From assembly GCA_949987565.1 (NCBI GenBank), contig OX465103.1, positions 14,614,774 to 14,678,773 on the forward strand: a stretch of DNA of 64,000 nt. Direction: 5' to 3'. This DNA comes from Luidia sarsii (lineage: Eukaryota; Echinodermata; Asteroidea; Paxillosida; Luidiidae). The notes beneath the pieces were generated by a model, which worked only from the letters and a program-made list of their open reading frames with translations, was not told the origin of the DNA and did no database searches. Shown piece by piece: positions 28,301 to 44,200 of the stretch. Every line of letters starts with the position of its first letter. The first letter of the stretch is position 1. Position numbers and translations under genes: made by a program.

Positions 28301-29717
28301 CGACAGCACACTGACATTCCACCCACAGCACACCGACACCCCACACACTCTCAGAGAAGTGAAGAAAAGAGAAGAAGGAAAACTGGCAAGAACCTTTGCT
28401 TCATCATGAAACAAGGATAACACCCCCTTTCACACGACCAAATGCAAAGGCGGGGGTCACGAGGCCAGGCGGAAAAAGGGTTTCCTTCCCCCAAAAGGCT
28501 TTTGACGGCCTCCAACAAACCACAGACAGCACACCAACATCACACCGGCAGCACACCAACAGCACATAGACAGCACACCGACAGCACACCGAAAGCACAC
28601 TGACAGCACACCTACAGCACACAGACAGCACCCCGACACCACCCCGACAGCAAACCGACAGCACTCCGAGAGCTCACCGACAGCACACCAACAGCACACT
28701 AATGACAGCATACCAACAACCCACCGTCAGCACGACAGCACACCGACACTACATCGACCATACAGCGACAGCACACTGACATTCCACCCACAGCACACCG
28801 TCACCCCACACACTCTCAGAGAAGTGAAGAAAAGAGAAGAAGGAAAACTGGCAAGAACCTTTGCTTAATCCTGAAACAAGGATAACACCCCCTTTCACAG
28901 GACCAATTGCAAAGGCGGAGGTCACGAGGCCAGGCGGAAAAAGGGTTTCCTTCCCCCTAAAGGCTTTTGACGGCCTCCAACAAACCACCGACAGCACACC
29001 GACATCACACCGACAGCACACCAACAGCACACCGACAGCACACCGACAGCACACCGACAGCACACCTACAGCACTCAGACAGCACCCCGACACCACTCCG
29101 ACAGCACACCGACAGCACACCAACAGCACACTGACAGCATACCAACAACCCACCATCAGCACGACAGCACACCGACACTACATCGACCATACAGCGACAG
29201 CACACCCAAAGCACACAGACAGCACACTGACATTCCACCCACACCACGCCGACACCCCACACACTCTCAGAGAAGTGTAGAAAAGAGTAGAAGGAAAACT
29301 GGCAAGAATCTTTGCTTGATCCTGAAACAAGGATAACACCCCCTTTTACAGGACCAATTGCAAAGGCGGGGGTCACGAGGCCAGGCGGAAAAAGGGTTTC
29401 CTTCCCCCAAAAGGCTTTTGACGGCCTCCAACAAACCACCGACATCACACCGACAGCACACCGACAGCACACCAACAGCACATAGACAGCACACCGACAG
29501 CACACCGACAGCACACCTACAGCACTCAGACAGCACCCCGACACCACTCCGACAGCAAACCGACAGCACTCCGAGAGCTCACAGACAGCACACCAACAGC
29601 ACACTAATGACAGCATACCAACAACCCACCGTCAGCGCGACAGCACACCGACACTACATCGACCATACAGCGACAGCACACTCACGTTCCACCCACAGCA
29701 CACCGTCACCCCACACA
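22325..29717 (+). repeat. Higher-order repeat H, copy 2 (15 units, 7,393 bp)
   Basis: Same order as copy 1, offset 7,404 bp throughout. The only length difference I found is in the last unit, 454 rather than 465 bp, one 11-bp repeat lost near 29,540. It shares the private ctcacagacagc variant with copy 1 (about 22,185 and 29,578). Confidence 0.92.
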
Positions 29718-32700
29718 CTCTCAGAGAAGTGAAGAAAAGAGAAGAAGGAAAACTGGCAAGAACCTTTGCTTAATCCTGAAACAAGGATAACACCCCCTTT
29801 CACAGGACCAATTGCAAAGGCGGGGGTCACGAGGCCAGGCGGAAAAAGGGTTTCCTTCCCCAAAAAGGCTTTTTACGGCCTCCAACAAACCACAGACAGC
29901 ACACCGACATCACACCGACAGCACACAGACATCACACCGACAGCACACCGACAGCACACCGAAAGCACACTGACAGCACACCTACAGCACACAGACAGCA
30001 CCCCGACACCACTCCGAGATCTCACCGACAGCACACCAACAGCACACTAATGACAGCATACCAACAACCCACCGTCAGCACGACAGCACACCGACACTGC
30101 ATCGACCATACTGCGACAGCACAACGAAAGCACACAGACAGCACACCAACAGCGAACCGACAAGCAAACCGATGGCCCACCGACAGCACACCAACAGCAC
30201 ACTGACAGCATACCAACAACCCACCATAAAGCAAGACAGCACACTGACACTCGTACATCGACCATACAGCGACAGCACACCCACAGCACACAGACAGCAC
30301 ACTGACATTCCACCCACAGCACGCCGACACCCCACACACTCTCAGAGAAGTGAAGAAAAGAGTAGAAGGAAAACTGGCAAGAATCTTTGCTTGATCCTGA
30401 AACAAGGATAACACCCCCTTTTACAGGACCAATTGCAAAGGCGGGGGTGACGAGGCCAGGCGGAAAAAGGGTTTCCTTCCCCCAAAAGGCTTTTGACGGC
30501 CTCCAACAAACCACCGACAGCACACCGACATCACACCGACAGCACACCAACAGCACACCGACAGCACACCGACAGCACACCGACAGCACACCGACACTGC
30601 ATCGACCATACTGCGACATCAGAACGAAAGCACACAGACAGCACACCAACAGCGAACCGACAAGCAAACCGATGGCCCACCGACAGCACACCAACAGCAC
30701 ACTGACAGCATACCAACAACCCACCATCAGCACGACAGCACACTGACACTCGTACATCGACCATACAGCGACAGCACACCCAAAGCACACAGACAGCACA
30801 CTGACATTCCACCCACAGCACGCCGACACCCCACACACTCTCAGAGAAGTGAAGAAAAGAGTAGAAGGAAAACTGGCAAGAATCTTTGCTTGATCCTGAA
30901 ACAAGGATAACACCCCCTTTTACAGGACCAATTGCAAAGGCGGGGGTCACGAGGCCAGGCGGAAAAAGGGTTTCCTTCCCCCAAAAAGCTTTTGACGGCC
31001 TCCAACAAACCACCAACATCACACCGACAGCACACCGACAGCACACTAACAGCACATAGACAGCACACCGACAGCACACCGACAGCACACCGACAGCACA
31101 CCTACAGCACTCAGAAAGCACCCCGACACCACCCCGACACCACTCCGACAGCACACCGACAGCACTCCGAGAGCTCACTGACAGCACACCAACAGCACAC
31201 TAATGACAGCATACCAACAACCCACCGTCAGCACGACAGCACACCGACACTACATCGACCATACAGCGACAGCACACTGACATTCCACCCACAGCACACC
31301 GTCACCCCACACACTCTCAGAGAAGTGAAAAAAAGAGTAGAAGGAAAACTGGCAAGAACCTTTGCTTAATCCTGAAACAAGGATAACACCCCCTTTCACA
31401 GGACCAATTGCAAAGGCGGGGGTCACGAGGCCAGGCGGAAAAAGGGTTTCCTTCCCCCAAAAGGCTTTTTACGGCCTCCAACAAACCACAGACAGCACAC
31501 CGACATCACACCGACAGCACACCGACATCACACCGACAGCACACCGACAGCACACCGAAAGCACACTGACAGCACACCTACAGCACACAGACAGCACCCC
31601 GACACCACTCCGAGATCTCACCGACAGCACACCAACAGCACACTAATGACAGCATACCAACAACCCACCGTCAGCACGACAGCACACCGACGCTGCATCG
31701 ACCATACAGCGAAAGCACAACGAAAGCACACCAACAGCGAACTGACAAGCACACCGATGGCCCACCGACAGCACACCAACAGCACACTGACAGCATACCA
31801 ACAACCCACCATCAGCACGACAGCACACTGACACTACATCGACCATACAGCGACAGCACACCCAAAGCACACAGACAGCACACTGACATTCCACCCACAG
31901 CACGCCGACACACCACACACTCTCAGAGAAGTGAAGAAAAGAGTAGAAGGAAAACTGGCAGGAATCTTTACTTGATCCTGAAACAAGGATAACACCCCCT
32001 TTTACAGGACCAATTGCAAAGGCGGGGGTCACGAGGCCAGGCGGAAAAAGGGTTTCCTTCCCCCAAAAGGCTTTTGACGGCCTCCAACAAACCACCAACA
32101 GCACACCGACATCACACCGACAGCACACCAACAACACACCGACAGCACACCGACAGCACACCGACAGCACACCTACAGCACTCAGACAGCACCCCGACAC
32201 CACTCCGACAGCACACCGACAGCACACCAACAGCACACTGACAACATACCAACAACCCACCATCAGCACGACAGCACACCGACACTACATCGACCATACA
32301 GCGACAGCACACCCAAAGCGCACAGACAGCACACTGACATTCCACCCACACCACGCCAACACCCCACACACTCTCAGAGAAGTGAAGAAAAGAGTAGAAG
32401 GAAAACTGGCAAGAATCTTTGCTTGATCCTGAAACAAGGATAACACCCCCTTTTACAGGACCAATTGCAAAGGCGGGGGTCACGAGGCCAGGCGGAAAAA
32501 GGGTTTCCTTCCTCCAAAAGGCTTTTGACGGCCTCCAACAAACCACCGACATCACACCGACAGCACACCGACAGCACATTAACAGCACATAGACAGCACA
32601 CCGACAGCACACCGACAGCACACCGACAGCACACCGACAGCACACCTACAGCACTCAGACAGCACCCCGACACCACCCCGACACCACTCCGACAGCAAAC

Positions 32701-32857
32701 CGACAGCACTCCGAGAGCTCACCGACAGCACACCAACAGCACACTAATGACAGCATACCAACAACCCACCGTCAGCACGACAGCACACCGACACTACATC
32801 GACCATACAGCGACAGCACACTGACGTTCCACCCACAGCACACCGTCACCCCACACA
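29718..32857 (+). repeat. Segment A, six units (3,140 bp)
   Basis: Core spacings 621, 499, 476, 606, 451 and 487 bp. It resembles units 7-11 of H (621, 488, 476, 606, 451), with one extra 11-bp repeat in the second unit, so A probably arose from part of an H copy. It recurs at 45,128-48,267 with the same total length and a few base changes, for example gcgaaagcac near 31,712 against gcgacagcac. Confidence 0.85.
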
Positions 32858-35800
32858 CTCTCAGAGAAGTAAAGAAAAGAGAAGAAGGAAAACTGGCAAG
32901 AACCTTTGCTTAATCCTGAAACAAGGATAACACCCCCTTTCACAGGACCAATTGCAAAGGCGGGGGTCACGAGGCCAGGCGGAAAAAGGGTTTCCTTCCC
33001 CAAAAAGGCTTTTTACGGCCTCCAACAAACCACAGACAGCACACCGACATCACACCGACAGCACACCGACAGCACACCGACAGCACACCGACAGCACACC
33101 GACAGCACACCGACAGCACACCTACAGCACTCAGACAGCACCCCGACACCACTCCGACAGCACACCGACAGCACACCAACAGCACACTGACAGCATACCA
33201 ACAACCCACCATCAGCACCACAGCACACCGACACTACATCGACCATACAGCGACAGCACACCCAAAGCACACAGACAGCACACTGACATTCCACCCACAC
33301 CACGCCGACATCCCACACACTCTCAGAGAAGTGTAGAAAAGAGTAGAAGGAAAACTGGCAAGAATCTTTGCTTGATCCTGAAACAAGGATAACACCCCCT
33401 TTTACAGGACCAATTGCAAAGGCGGGGGTCACGAGGCCAGGCGGAAAAAGGGTTTCCTTCCCCCAAAAGGCTTTTGACGGCCTCCAACAAACCACCGACA
33501 TCACACCGACAGCACACCGACAGCACACCAACAGCACATAGACAGCACACCGACAGCACACCGACAGCACACCTACAGCACTCAGACAGCACCCCGACAC
33601 CACCCCGACACCACTCCGACAGCAAACCGACAGCACTCCGAGAGCTCACCGACAGCACACCAACAGCACACTAAGGACAGCATACCAACAACCCACCGTC
33701 AGCACGACAGCACACCGACACTACATCGACCATACAGCGACAGCACACTGACATTCCACCCACAGCACACCGTCACCCCACACACTCTCAGAGAAGTGAA
33801 GAAAAGAGAAGAAGGAAAACTGGCAAGAACCTTTGCTTAATCCTGAAACAAGGATAACACCCCCTTTCACAGGACCAATTGCAAAGGCGGAGGTCACGAG
33901 GCCAGGCGGAAAAAGGGTTTCCTTCCCCCTAAAGGCTTTTGACGGCCTCCAACAAACCACCGACAGCACACCGACATCACACCGACAGCACACCAACAGC
34001 ACACCGACAGCACACCGACAGCACACCGACAGCACACCTACAGCACTCAGACAGCACCCCGACACCACTCCGACAGCACACCGACAGCACACCAACAGCA
34101 CACTGACAGCATACCAACAACCCACCATCAGCACGACAGCACACCGACACTACATCGACCATACAGCGACAGCACACCCAAAGCACACAGACAGCACACT
34201 GACATTCCACCCACACCACGCCGAAACCCCACACACTCTCAGAGAAGTGTAGAAAAGAGTAGAAGGAAAACTGGCAAGAATCTTTGCTTGATCCTGAAAC
34301 AAGGATAACACCCCCTTTTACAGGACCAATTGCAAAGGCGGGGGTCACGAGGCCAGGCGGAAAAAGGGTTTCCTTCCCCCAAAAGGCTTTTGACGGCCTC
34401 CAACAAACCACCGACATCACACCGACAGCACACCGACAGCACACCAACAGCACATAGACAGCACACCGACAGCACACCGACAGCACACCGACAGCACACC
34501 TAAAGCACTCAGACAGCACCCCGACACCACCCCGACACCACTCCGACAGCAAACCGACAGCACTCCGAGAGCTCACCGACAGCACACCAACAGCACACTA
34601 ATGACAGCATACCAACAACCCACCGTCAGCACGACAGCACACCGACACTACATCGACCATACAGCGACAGCACACTGACGTTCCACCCACAGCACACCGT
34701 CACCCCACACACTCTCAGAGAAGTGAAGAAAAGAGAAGAAGGAAAACTGGCAAGAACCTTTGCTTAATCCTGAAACGAGGATAACACCCCCTTTCACAGG
34801 ACCAATTGCAAAGGCGGGGGTCACGAGGCCAGGCGGAAAAAGGGTTTCCTTCCCCAAAAAGGCTTTTTACGGCCTCCAACAAACCACAGACAGCACACCG
34901 ACATCACACCGACAGCACACCAACATCACACCGACAGCACACCGACAGCACACTGACAGCACACCTACAGCACACAGACAGCACCCCGACACCACTCCGA
35001 GATCTCACCGACAGCACACCAACAGCACACTAATGACAGCATACCAACAACCCACCGTCAGCACGACAGCACACCGACACTGCATCGACCATACTGCGAC
35101 AGCACAACGAAAGCACACAGACAGCACACCAACAGCGAACCGACAAGCAAACCGATGGCCCACCGACAGCACACCAACAGCACACTGACAGCATACCAAC
35201 AACCCACCATAAAGCAAGACAGCACACTGACACTCGTACATCGACCATACAGCGACAGCACACCCACAGCACACAGACAGCACACTGACATTCCACCCAC
35301 AGCACGCCGACACCCCACACACTCTCAGAGAAGTGAAGAAAAGAGTAGAAGGAAAACTGGCAAGAATCTTTGCTTGATCCTGAAACAAGGATAACACCCC
35401 CTTTTACAGGACCAATTGCAAAGGCGGGGGTGACGAGGCCAGGCGGAAAAAGGGTTTCCTTCCCCCAAAAGGCTTTTGACGGCCTCCAACAAACCACCGA
35501 CAGCACACCGACATCACACCGACAGCACACCAACAGCACACCGACAGCACACCGACAGCAAACCGACACTGCATCGACCATACTGCGACATCAGAACGAA
35601 AGCACACAGACAGCACACCAACAGCGAACCGACAAGCAAACCGATGGCCCACCGACAGCACACCAACAGCACACTGACAGCATACCAACAACCCACCATC
35701 AGCACGACAGCACACTGACACTCGTACATCGACCATACAGCGACAGCACACCCACAGCACACAGACAGCACACTGACATTCCACCCACAGCACGCCGACA

Positions 35801-36284
35801 CACCACACACTCTCAGAGAAGTGAAGAAAAGAGTAGAAGGAAAACTGGCAAGAATCTTTACTTGATCCTGAAACAAGGATAACACCCCCTTTTACAGGAC
35901 CAATTGCAAAGGCGGGGGTCAAGAGCCAGGCGGAAAAAGGGTTTCCTTCCCCCAAAAGGCTTTTGACGGCCTCCAACAAACCACCGACAGCACACTGACA
36001 TCACACCGACAGCACACCAACAGCACACCGACAGCACACCGACAGCACACCGACAGCACACCGACAGCACACCTACAGCACTCAGACAGCACCCCGACAC
36101 CACTCCGACAGCACTCCGACAGCACACCGACAGCACTCCGAGAGCTCACCGACAGCACACCAACAGCACACTAATGACAGCATACCAACAACCCACCGTC
36201 AGCACGACAGCACACCGACACTACATTGACCATACAGCGACAGCACACTGACATTCCACCCACAGCACACCGTCACCCCACACA
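32858..36284 (+). repeat. Segment B', seven units (3,427 bp)
   Basis: Partner of 11,482-14,920. It is shorter by one 11-bp repeat in the third unit (451 against 462 bp) and by a single base near 35,921, where gtcaagagcc replaces gtcacgaggcc in the core. Confidence 0.85.
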
Positions 36285-38360
36285 CTCTCAGAGAAGTGAA
36301 GAAAAGAGAAGAAGGAAAACTGGCAAGAACCTTTGCTTAATCCTGAAACAAGGATAACACCCCCTTTCACAGGAACAATTGCAAAGGCGGGGGTCACAAG
36401 GCCAGGCGGAAAAAGAGTTTCCTTCCCCCAAAAGGCTTTTGACGGCCTCCAACAGACCACCGACAGCACACTCACATCACATAGACAGCACACAGACAGC
36501 ACCCTTGACACCACACCGACAGCACACCGACAACACACCGACAACACACCTACAGCACTCAGACAGCACCCCGACACCACCCCGACACCACTCCGACAGC
36601 ACACCGACAGCACTACGAGAGCTCACCGACAGCACACCAACAGCACACTAATGACAGCATACCAACAACCCACCGTCAGCACGACAGCACACCGACACTA
36701 CGTCGACCATACAGCGACAGCACACTGACATTCCACCCACAGCACACCGACACCCCACACACTCTCAGAGAAGTGAAGAAAAGAGAAGAAGGAAAACTGG
36801 CAAGAACCTTTGCTTAATCCTGAAACAAGGATAACACCCCCTTTCACAGGACCAATTGCAAAGGCGGGGGTCACGAGGCCAGGCGGAAAAAGGGTTTCCT
36901 TCCCCCAAAAGGCTTTTGACGACCTCCTACAAACCACAGACAGCACACCGACATCACACCGACAGCACACCGATATCACACCGACAGCACACCGACAGCA
37001 CACCGAAAGCACACTGACAGCACACCTACAGCACACAGACAGCACCCCGACACCACTCCGAGATCTCACCGACAGCACACCAACAGCACACTAATGACAG
37101 CATACCAACAACCCACCGTCAGCACGACAGCACACCGACACTGCATCGACCATACAGCGACAGCACAACGAAAGCACACCAACAGCGAACTGACAAGCAC
37201 ACCGATGGCCCACCGACAGCACACCAACAGCACACTGACAGCATACCAACAACCCACCATCAGCACGACAGCACACTGACACTACATCGACCATACAGCG
37301 ACAGCACACCCAAAGCACACAGACAGCACACTGACATTCCACCCACAGCACGCCGACACCCCACAAACTCTCAGATTAGTGAAGAAAAGAGTAGAAGGAA
37401 AACTGGCAAGAATCTTTACTTGATCCTGAAACAAGGATAACACCCCCTTTTACAGGACCAATTGCAAAGGCGGGGGTCACGAGGCCAGGCGGAAAAAGGG
37501 TTTCCTTCCCCCAAAGGGCTTATGACGGCCTCCAAAAAACCACCGACAGCACACCGACATCACACCGACAGCACACCAACAGCACACCGACAGCACTCAG
37601 ACAGCACCCCGACACCACTCCGACAGCACACCGACAGCACACCAACAGCACACTGACAGCATACCAACAACCCACCATCAGCAGGACAGCACACAGACAC
37701 TACATCGACCATACAGCGACAGCACACCCAAAGCACACAGACAGCACACTGACATTCCACCCACACCACGCCAACACCCCACACACTCTCAGAGAAGTGA
37801 AGAAAAGAGGAGAAGGAAAACTGGCAAGAATCTTTGCTTGATCCTGAAACAAGGATAACACCCCCTTTTACAGGACCAATTGCAAAGGCGGGGGTCACGA
37901 GGCCAGGCGGAAAAAGGGTTTCCTTCCCCCAAAAGGCTTTTGACGGCCTCCAACAAACCACAAACATCACACCGACAGCACACCGACAGCACACCAACAG
38001 CACATAGACAGCACACCGACAGCACACCGACAGCACACCGACAGCACACCTACAGCACTCAGACAGCACCCCGACACCACCCCGACACCACTCCGACAGC
38101 AAACCGACAGCACTCCGAGAGCTCACCGACAGCACACCAACAGCACACTAATGACAGCATACCAACAACCCACCGTCAGCACGACAGCACACCGACACTA
38201 CATCGACCATACAGCGACAGCACACTGACGTTCCACCCACAGCACACCGTCACCCCACACACTCTCAGAGAAGTGAAGAAAAGAGAAGAAGGAAAACTGG
38301 CAAGAACCTTTGCTTAATCCTGAAACAAGGATAACACCCCCTTTCACAGGACCAATTGCA

Positions 38361-39788
38361 AAGGCGGAGGTCACGAGGCCAGGCGGAAAAAGGGTTTCCT
38401 TCCCCCTAAAGGCTTTTGACGGCCTCCAACAAACCACCGACAGCACACCGACATCACACCGACAGCACACCGACAGCACACCGACAGCACACCGACAGCA
38501 CACCTACAGCACTCAGACAGCACCCCGACACCACTCCGACAGCACACCGACAGCACACCAACAGCACACTGACAGCATACCAACAACCCACCATCAGCAC
38601 GACAGCACACCGACACTACATCGACCATACAGCGACAGCACACCCAAAGCACACAGACAGCACACTGACATTCCACCCACACCACGCCGATACCCCACAC
38701 ACTCTCAGAGAAGTGTAGAAAAGAGTAGAAGGAAAACTGGCAAGAATCTTTGCTTGATCCTGAAACAAGGATAACACCCCCTTTTACAGGACCAATTGCA
38801 AAGGCGGGGGTCACGAGGCCAGGCGGAAAAAGGGTTTCCTTCCCCCAAAAGGCTTTTGACGGCCTCCAACAAACCACCGACATCACACCGACAGCACACC
38901 GACAGCACACCAACAGCACATAGACAGCACACCGACAGCACACCGACAGCACACCGACAGCACACCTACAGCACTCAGACAGCACCCCGACACCACCCCG
39001 ACACCACTCCGACAGCAAACCGACAGCACTCCGAGAGCTCACCGACAGCACACCAACAGCACACTAATGACAGCATACCAACAACCCACCGTCAGCACGA
39101 CAGCACACCGACACTACATCGACCATACAGCGACAGCACACTGACGTTCCACCCACAGCACACCGTCACCCCACACACTCTCAGAGAAGTGAAGAAAAGA
39201 GAAGAAGGAAAACTGGCAAGAACCTTTGCTTAATCCTGAAACAAGGATAACACCCCCTTTCACAGGACCAATTGCAAAGGCGGGGGTCACGAGGCCAGGC
39301 GGAAAAAGGGTTTCCTTCCCCAAAAAGGCTTTTTACGGCCTCCAACAAACCACAGACAGCACACCGACATCACACCGACAGCACACCGACATCACACCGA
39401 CAGCACATCGACAGCACACCGAAAGCACACTGACAGCACACCTACAGCACACAGACAGCACCCCGACACCACTCCGAGATCTCACCGACAGCACACCAAC
39501 AGCACACTAATGACAGCATACCAACAACCCACCGTCAGCACGACAGCACACCGACACTGCATCGACCATACTGCGACAGCACAACGAAAGCACACAGACA
39601 GCACACCAACAGCGAACCGACAAGCAAACCGATGGCCCACCGACAGCACACCAACAGCACACTGACAGCATACCAACAACCCACCATAAAGAAAGACAGC
39701 ACACTGACACTCGTACATCGACCATACAGCGACAGCACACCCACAGCACACAGACAGCACACTGACATTCCACCCACAGCACGCCGAC
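38361..39788 (+). repeat. First arm of an out-of-register duplication in H3
   Basis: Corresponds to 16,997-18,435 of H copy 1, less one 11-bp repeat. Ends in the tail of a long unit at cacgccgac. The next base starts a second copy of the same segment. Confidence 0.82.
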
Positions 39789-41227
39789 AAGGCGGGGGTC
39801 ACGAGGCCAGGCGGAAAAAGGGTTTCCTTCCCCCTAAAGGCTTTTGACGGCCTCCAACAAACCACCGACAGCACACCGACATCACACCGACAGCACACCA
39901 ACAGCACACCGACAGCACACCGACAGCACACCGACAGCACACCTACAGCACTCAGACAGCACCCCGACACCACTCCGACAGCACACCGACAGCACACCAA
40001 CAGCACACTGACAGCATACCAACAACCCACCATCAGCACGACAGCACACCGACACTACATCGACCATACAGCGACAGCACACCCAAAGCACACAGACAGC
40101 ACACTGACATTCCACCCACACCACGCCGATACCCCACACACTCTCAGAGAAGTGTAGAAAAGAGTAGAAGGAAAACTGGCAAGAATCTTTGCTTGATCCT
40201 GAAACAAGGATAACACCCCCTTTTACAGGACCAATTGCAAAGGCGGGGGTCACGAGGCCAGGCGGAAAAAGGGTTTCCTTCCCCCAAAAGGCTTTTGACG
40301 GCCTCCAACAAACCACCGACATCACACCGACAGCACACCGACAGCACACCAACAGCACATAGACAGCACACCGACAGCACACCGACAGCACACCGACAGC
40401 ACACCTACAGCACTCAGACAGCACCCCGACACCACCCCGACACCACTCCGACAGCAAACCGACAGCACTCCGAGAGCTCACCGACAGCACACCAACAGCA
40501 CACTAATGACAGCATACCAACAACCCACCGTCAGCACGACAGCACACCGACACTACATCGACCATACAGCGACAGCACACTGACGTTCCACCCACAGCAC
40601 ACCGTCACCCCACACACTCTCAGAGAAGTGAAGAAAAGAGAAGAAGGAAAACTGGCAAGAACCTTTGCTTAATCCTGAAACAAGGATAACACCCCCTTTC
40701 ACAGGACCAATTGCAAAGGCGGGGGTCACGAGGCCAGGCGGAAAAAGGGTTTCCTTCCCCAAAAAGGCTTTTTACGGCCTCCAACAAACCACAGACAGCA
40801 CACCGACATCACACCGACAGCACACCGACATCACACCGACAGCACATCGACAGCACACCGAAAGCACACTGACAGCACACCTACAGCACACAGACAGCAC
40901 CCCGACACCACTCCGAGATCTCACCGACAGCACACCAACAGCACACTAATGACAGCATACCAACAACCCACCGTCAGCACGACAGCACACCGACACTGCA
41001 TCGACCATACTGCGACAGCACAACGAAAGCACACAGACAGCACACCAACAGCGAACCGACAAGCAAACCGATGGCCCACCGACAGCACACCAACAGCACA
41101 CTGACAGCATACCAACAACCCACCATAAAGCAAGACAGCACACTGACACTCGTACATCGACCATACAGCGACAGCACACCCACAGCACACAGACAGCACA
41201 CTGACATTCCACCCACAGCACGCCGAC
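39789..41227 (+). repeat. Second arm of the duplication, starting inside a core
   Basis: Corresponds to 16,997-18,435 of H copy 1 at offset 22,792. It begins at aaggcggggg in mid-core, so the first ~103 bp from ctctcag to attgc are missing. This is the only half-core I found within the array. Confidence 0.85.
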
Positions 41228-44200
41228 ACCCCACACACTCTCAGAGAAGTGAAGAAAAGAGTAGAAGGAAAACTGGCAAGAATCTTTGCTTGATCCTGAA
41301 ACAAGGATAACACCCCCTTTTACAGGACCAATTGCAAAGGCGGGGGTGACGAGGCCAGGCGGAAAAAGGGTTTCCTTCCCCCAAAAGGCTTTTGACGGCC
41401 TCCAACAAACCACCGACAGCACACCGACATCACACCGACAGCACACCAACAGCACACCGACAGCACACCGACAACACACCGACACTGCATCGACCATACT
41501 GCGACATCAGAACGAAAGCACACAGACAGCACACCAACAGCGAACCGACAAGCAAACCGATGGCCCACCGACAGCACACCAACAGCACACTGACAGCATA
41601 CCAACAACCCACCATCAGCACGACAGCACACTGACACTCGTACATCGACCATACAGCGACAGCACACCCAAAGCACACAGACAGCACACTGACATTCCAC
41701 CCACAGCACGCTGACACCCCACACACTCTCAGAGAAGTGAAGAAAAGAGTAGAAGGAAAACTGGCAAGAATCTTTGCTTGATCCTGAAACAAGGATAACA
41801 CCCCCTTTTACAGGACCAATTGCAAAGGCGGGGGTCACGAGGCCAGGCGGAAAAAGGGTTTCCTTCCCCCAAAAAGCTTTTGACGGCCTCCAACAAACCA
41901 CCAACATCACACCGACAGCACACCGACAGCACACCAACAGCATATAGACAGCACACCGACAGCACACCGACAGCACACCGACAGCACACCTACAGCACTC
42001 AGAAAGCACCCCGACACCACCCCGACACCACTCCGACAGCACACCGACAGCACTCCGAGAGCTCACTGACAGCACACCAACAGCACACTAATGACAGCAT
42101 ACCAACAACCCACCGTCAGCACGACAGCACACCGACACTACATCGACCATACAGCGACAGCACACTGACATTCCACCCACAGCACACCGTCACCCCACAC
42201 ACTCTCAGAGAAGTGAAAAAAAGAGTAGAAGGAAAACTGGCAAGAACCTTTGCTTAATCCTGAAACAAGGATAACACCCCCTTTCACAGGACCAATTGCA
42301 AAGGCGGGGGTCACGAGGCCAGGCGGAAAAAGGGTTTCCTTCCCCCAAAAGGCTTTTTACGGCCTCCAACAAACCACAGACAGCACACCGACATCACACC
42401 GACAGCACACCGACATCACACCGACAGCACACCGACAGCACACCGAAAGCACACTGACAGCACACCTACAGCACACAGACAGCACCCCGACACCACTCCG
42501 AGATCTCACCGACAGCACACCAACAGCACACTAATGACAGCATACCAACAACCCACCGTCAGCACGACAGCACACCGACGCTGCATCGACCATACAGCGA
42601 CAGCACAACGAAAGCACACCAACAGCGAACTGACAAGCACACCGATGGCCCACCGACAGCACACCAACAGCACACTGACAGCATACCAACAACCCACCAT
42701 CAGCACGACAGCACACTGACACTACATCGACCATACAGCGACAGCACACCCAAAGCACACAGACAGCACACTGACATTCCACCCACAGCACGCCGACACA
42801 CCACACACTCTCAGAGAAGTGAAGAAAAGAGTAGAAGGAAAACTGGCAAGAATCTTTACTTGATCCTGAAACAAGGATAACACCCCCTTTTACAGGACCA
42901 ATGGCAAAGGCGGGGGTCACGAGGCCAGGCGGAAAAAGGGTTTCCTTCCCCCAAAAGGCTTTTGACGGCCTCCAACAAACCACCGACAGCACACCGACAT
43001 CACACCGACAGCACACCAACAACACACCGACAGCACACCGACAGCACACCGACAGCACACCTACAGCACTCAGACAGCACCCCGACACCACTCCGACAGC
43101 ACACCGACAGCACACCAACAGCACACTGACAGCATACCAACAACCCAACATCAGCACGACAGCACACCGACACTCCATCGACCATACAGCGACAGCACAC
43201 CCAAAGCACACAGACAGCACACTGACATTCCACCCACACCACGCCAAAACCCCACACACTCTCAGAGAAGTGAAGAAAAGATGAGAAGGAAAACTGGCAA
43301 GAACCTTTGCTTAATCCTGAAACAAGGATAACACCCCCTTTCACAGGACCAATTGCAAAGGCAGGGGTCACGAGGCCAGGCGGAAAAAGAGTTTCCTTTC
43401 CCCAAAAGGCTTTTGACGGCCTCCAACAGACCACCGACAGCACACCGACATCACATAGACAGCACACAGACAGCACCCTTGACACCACACCGACAGCACA
43501 CCGACAACACACCGACAACACACCTACAGCACTCAGACAGCACCCCGACACCACCCCGGCACCACTCCGACAGCACACCGACAGCACTCCGAGAGCTCAC
43601 CGACAGCACACCAACAGCACACTAATGACAGCATACCAACAACCCACCGTCAGCACGACAGCACACCGACACTACATCGACCATACAGCGACAGCACACT
43701 GACATTCCACCCACAGCACACCGACACCCCACACACTCTCAGAGAAGTGAAGAAAAGAGAAGAAGGAAAACTGGCAAGAACCTTTGCTTAATCATGAAAC
43801 AAGGATAACACCCCCTTTCACACGACCAAATGCAAAGGCGGGGGTCACGAGGCCAGGCGGAAAAAGGGTTTCCTTCCCCCAAAAGGCTTTTGACGGCCTC
43901 CAACAAACCACAGACAGCACACCAACATCACACCGGCAGCACACCAACAGCACATAGACAGCACACCGACAGCACACCGAAAGCACACTGACAGCACACC
44001 TACAGCACACAGACAGCACCCCGACACCACCCCGACAGCAAACCGACAGCACTCCGAGAGCTCACCGACAGCACACCAACAGCACACTAATGACAGCATA
44101 CCAACAACCCACCGTCAGCACGACAGCACACCGACACTACATCGACCATACAGCGACAGCACACTGACATTCCACCCACAGCACACCGTCACCCCACACA

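Larger units (their letters stand above)
11482..32857 (+). repeat. Super-repeat copy 1 (B-H1-H2-A), 21,376 bp
   Basis: Composed of segment B, two tandem H copies and segment A. Its length equals the offset at which segment B recurs (11,482 to 32,858), which defines it as one period. The second period (32,858-48,267) has only one H copy. No non-satellite sequence lies within it. Confidence 0.78.
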
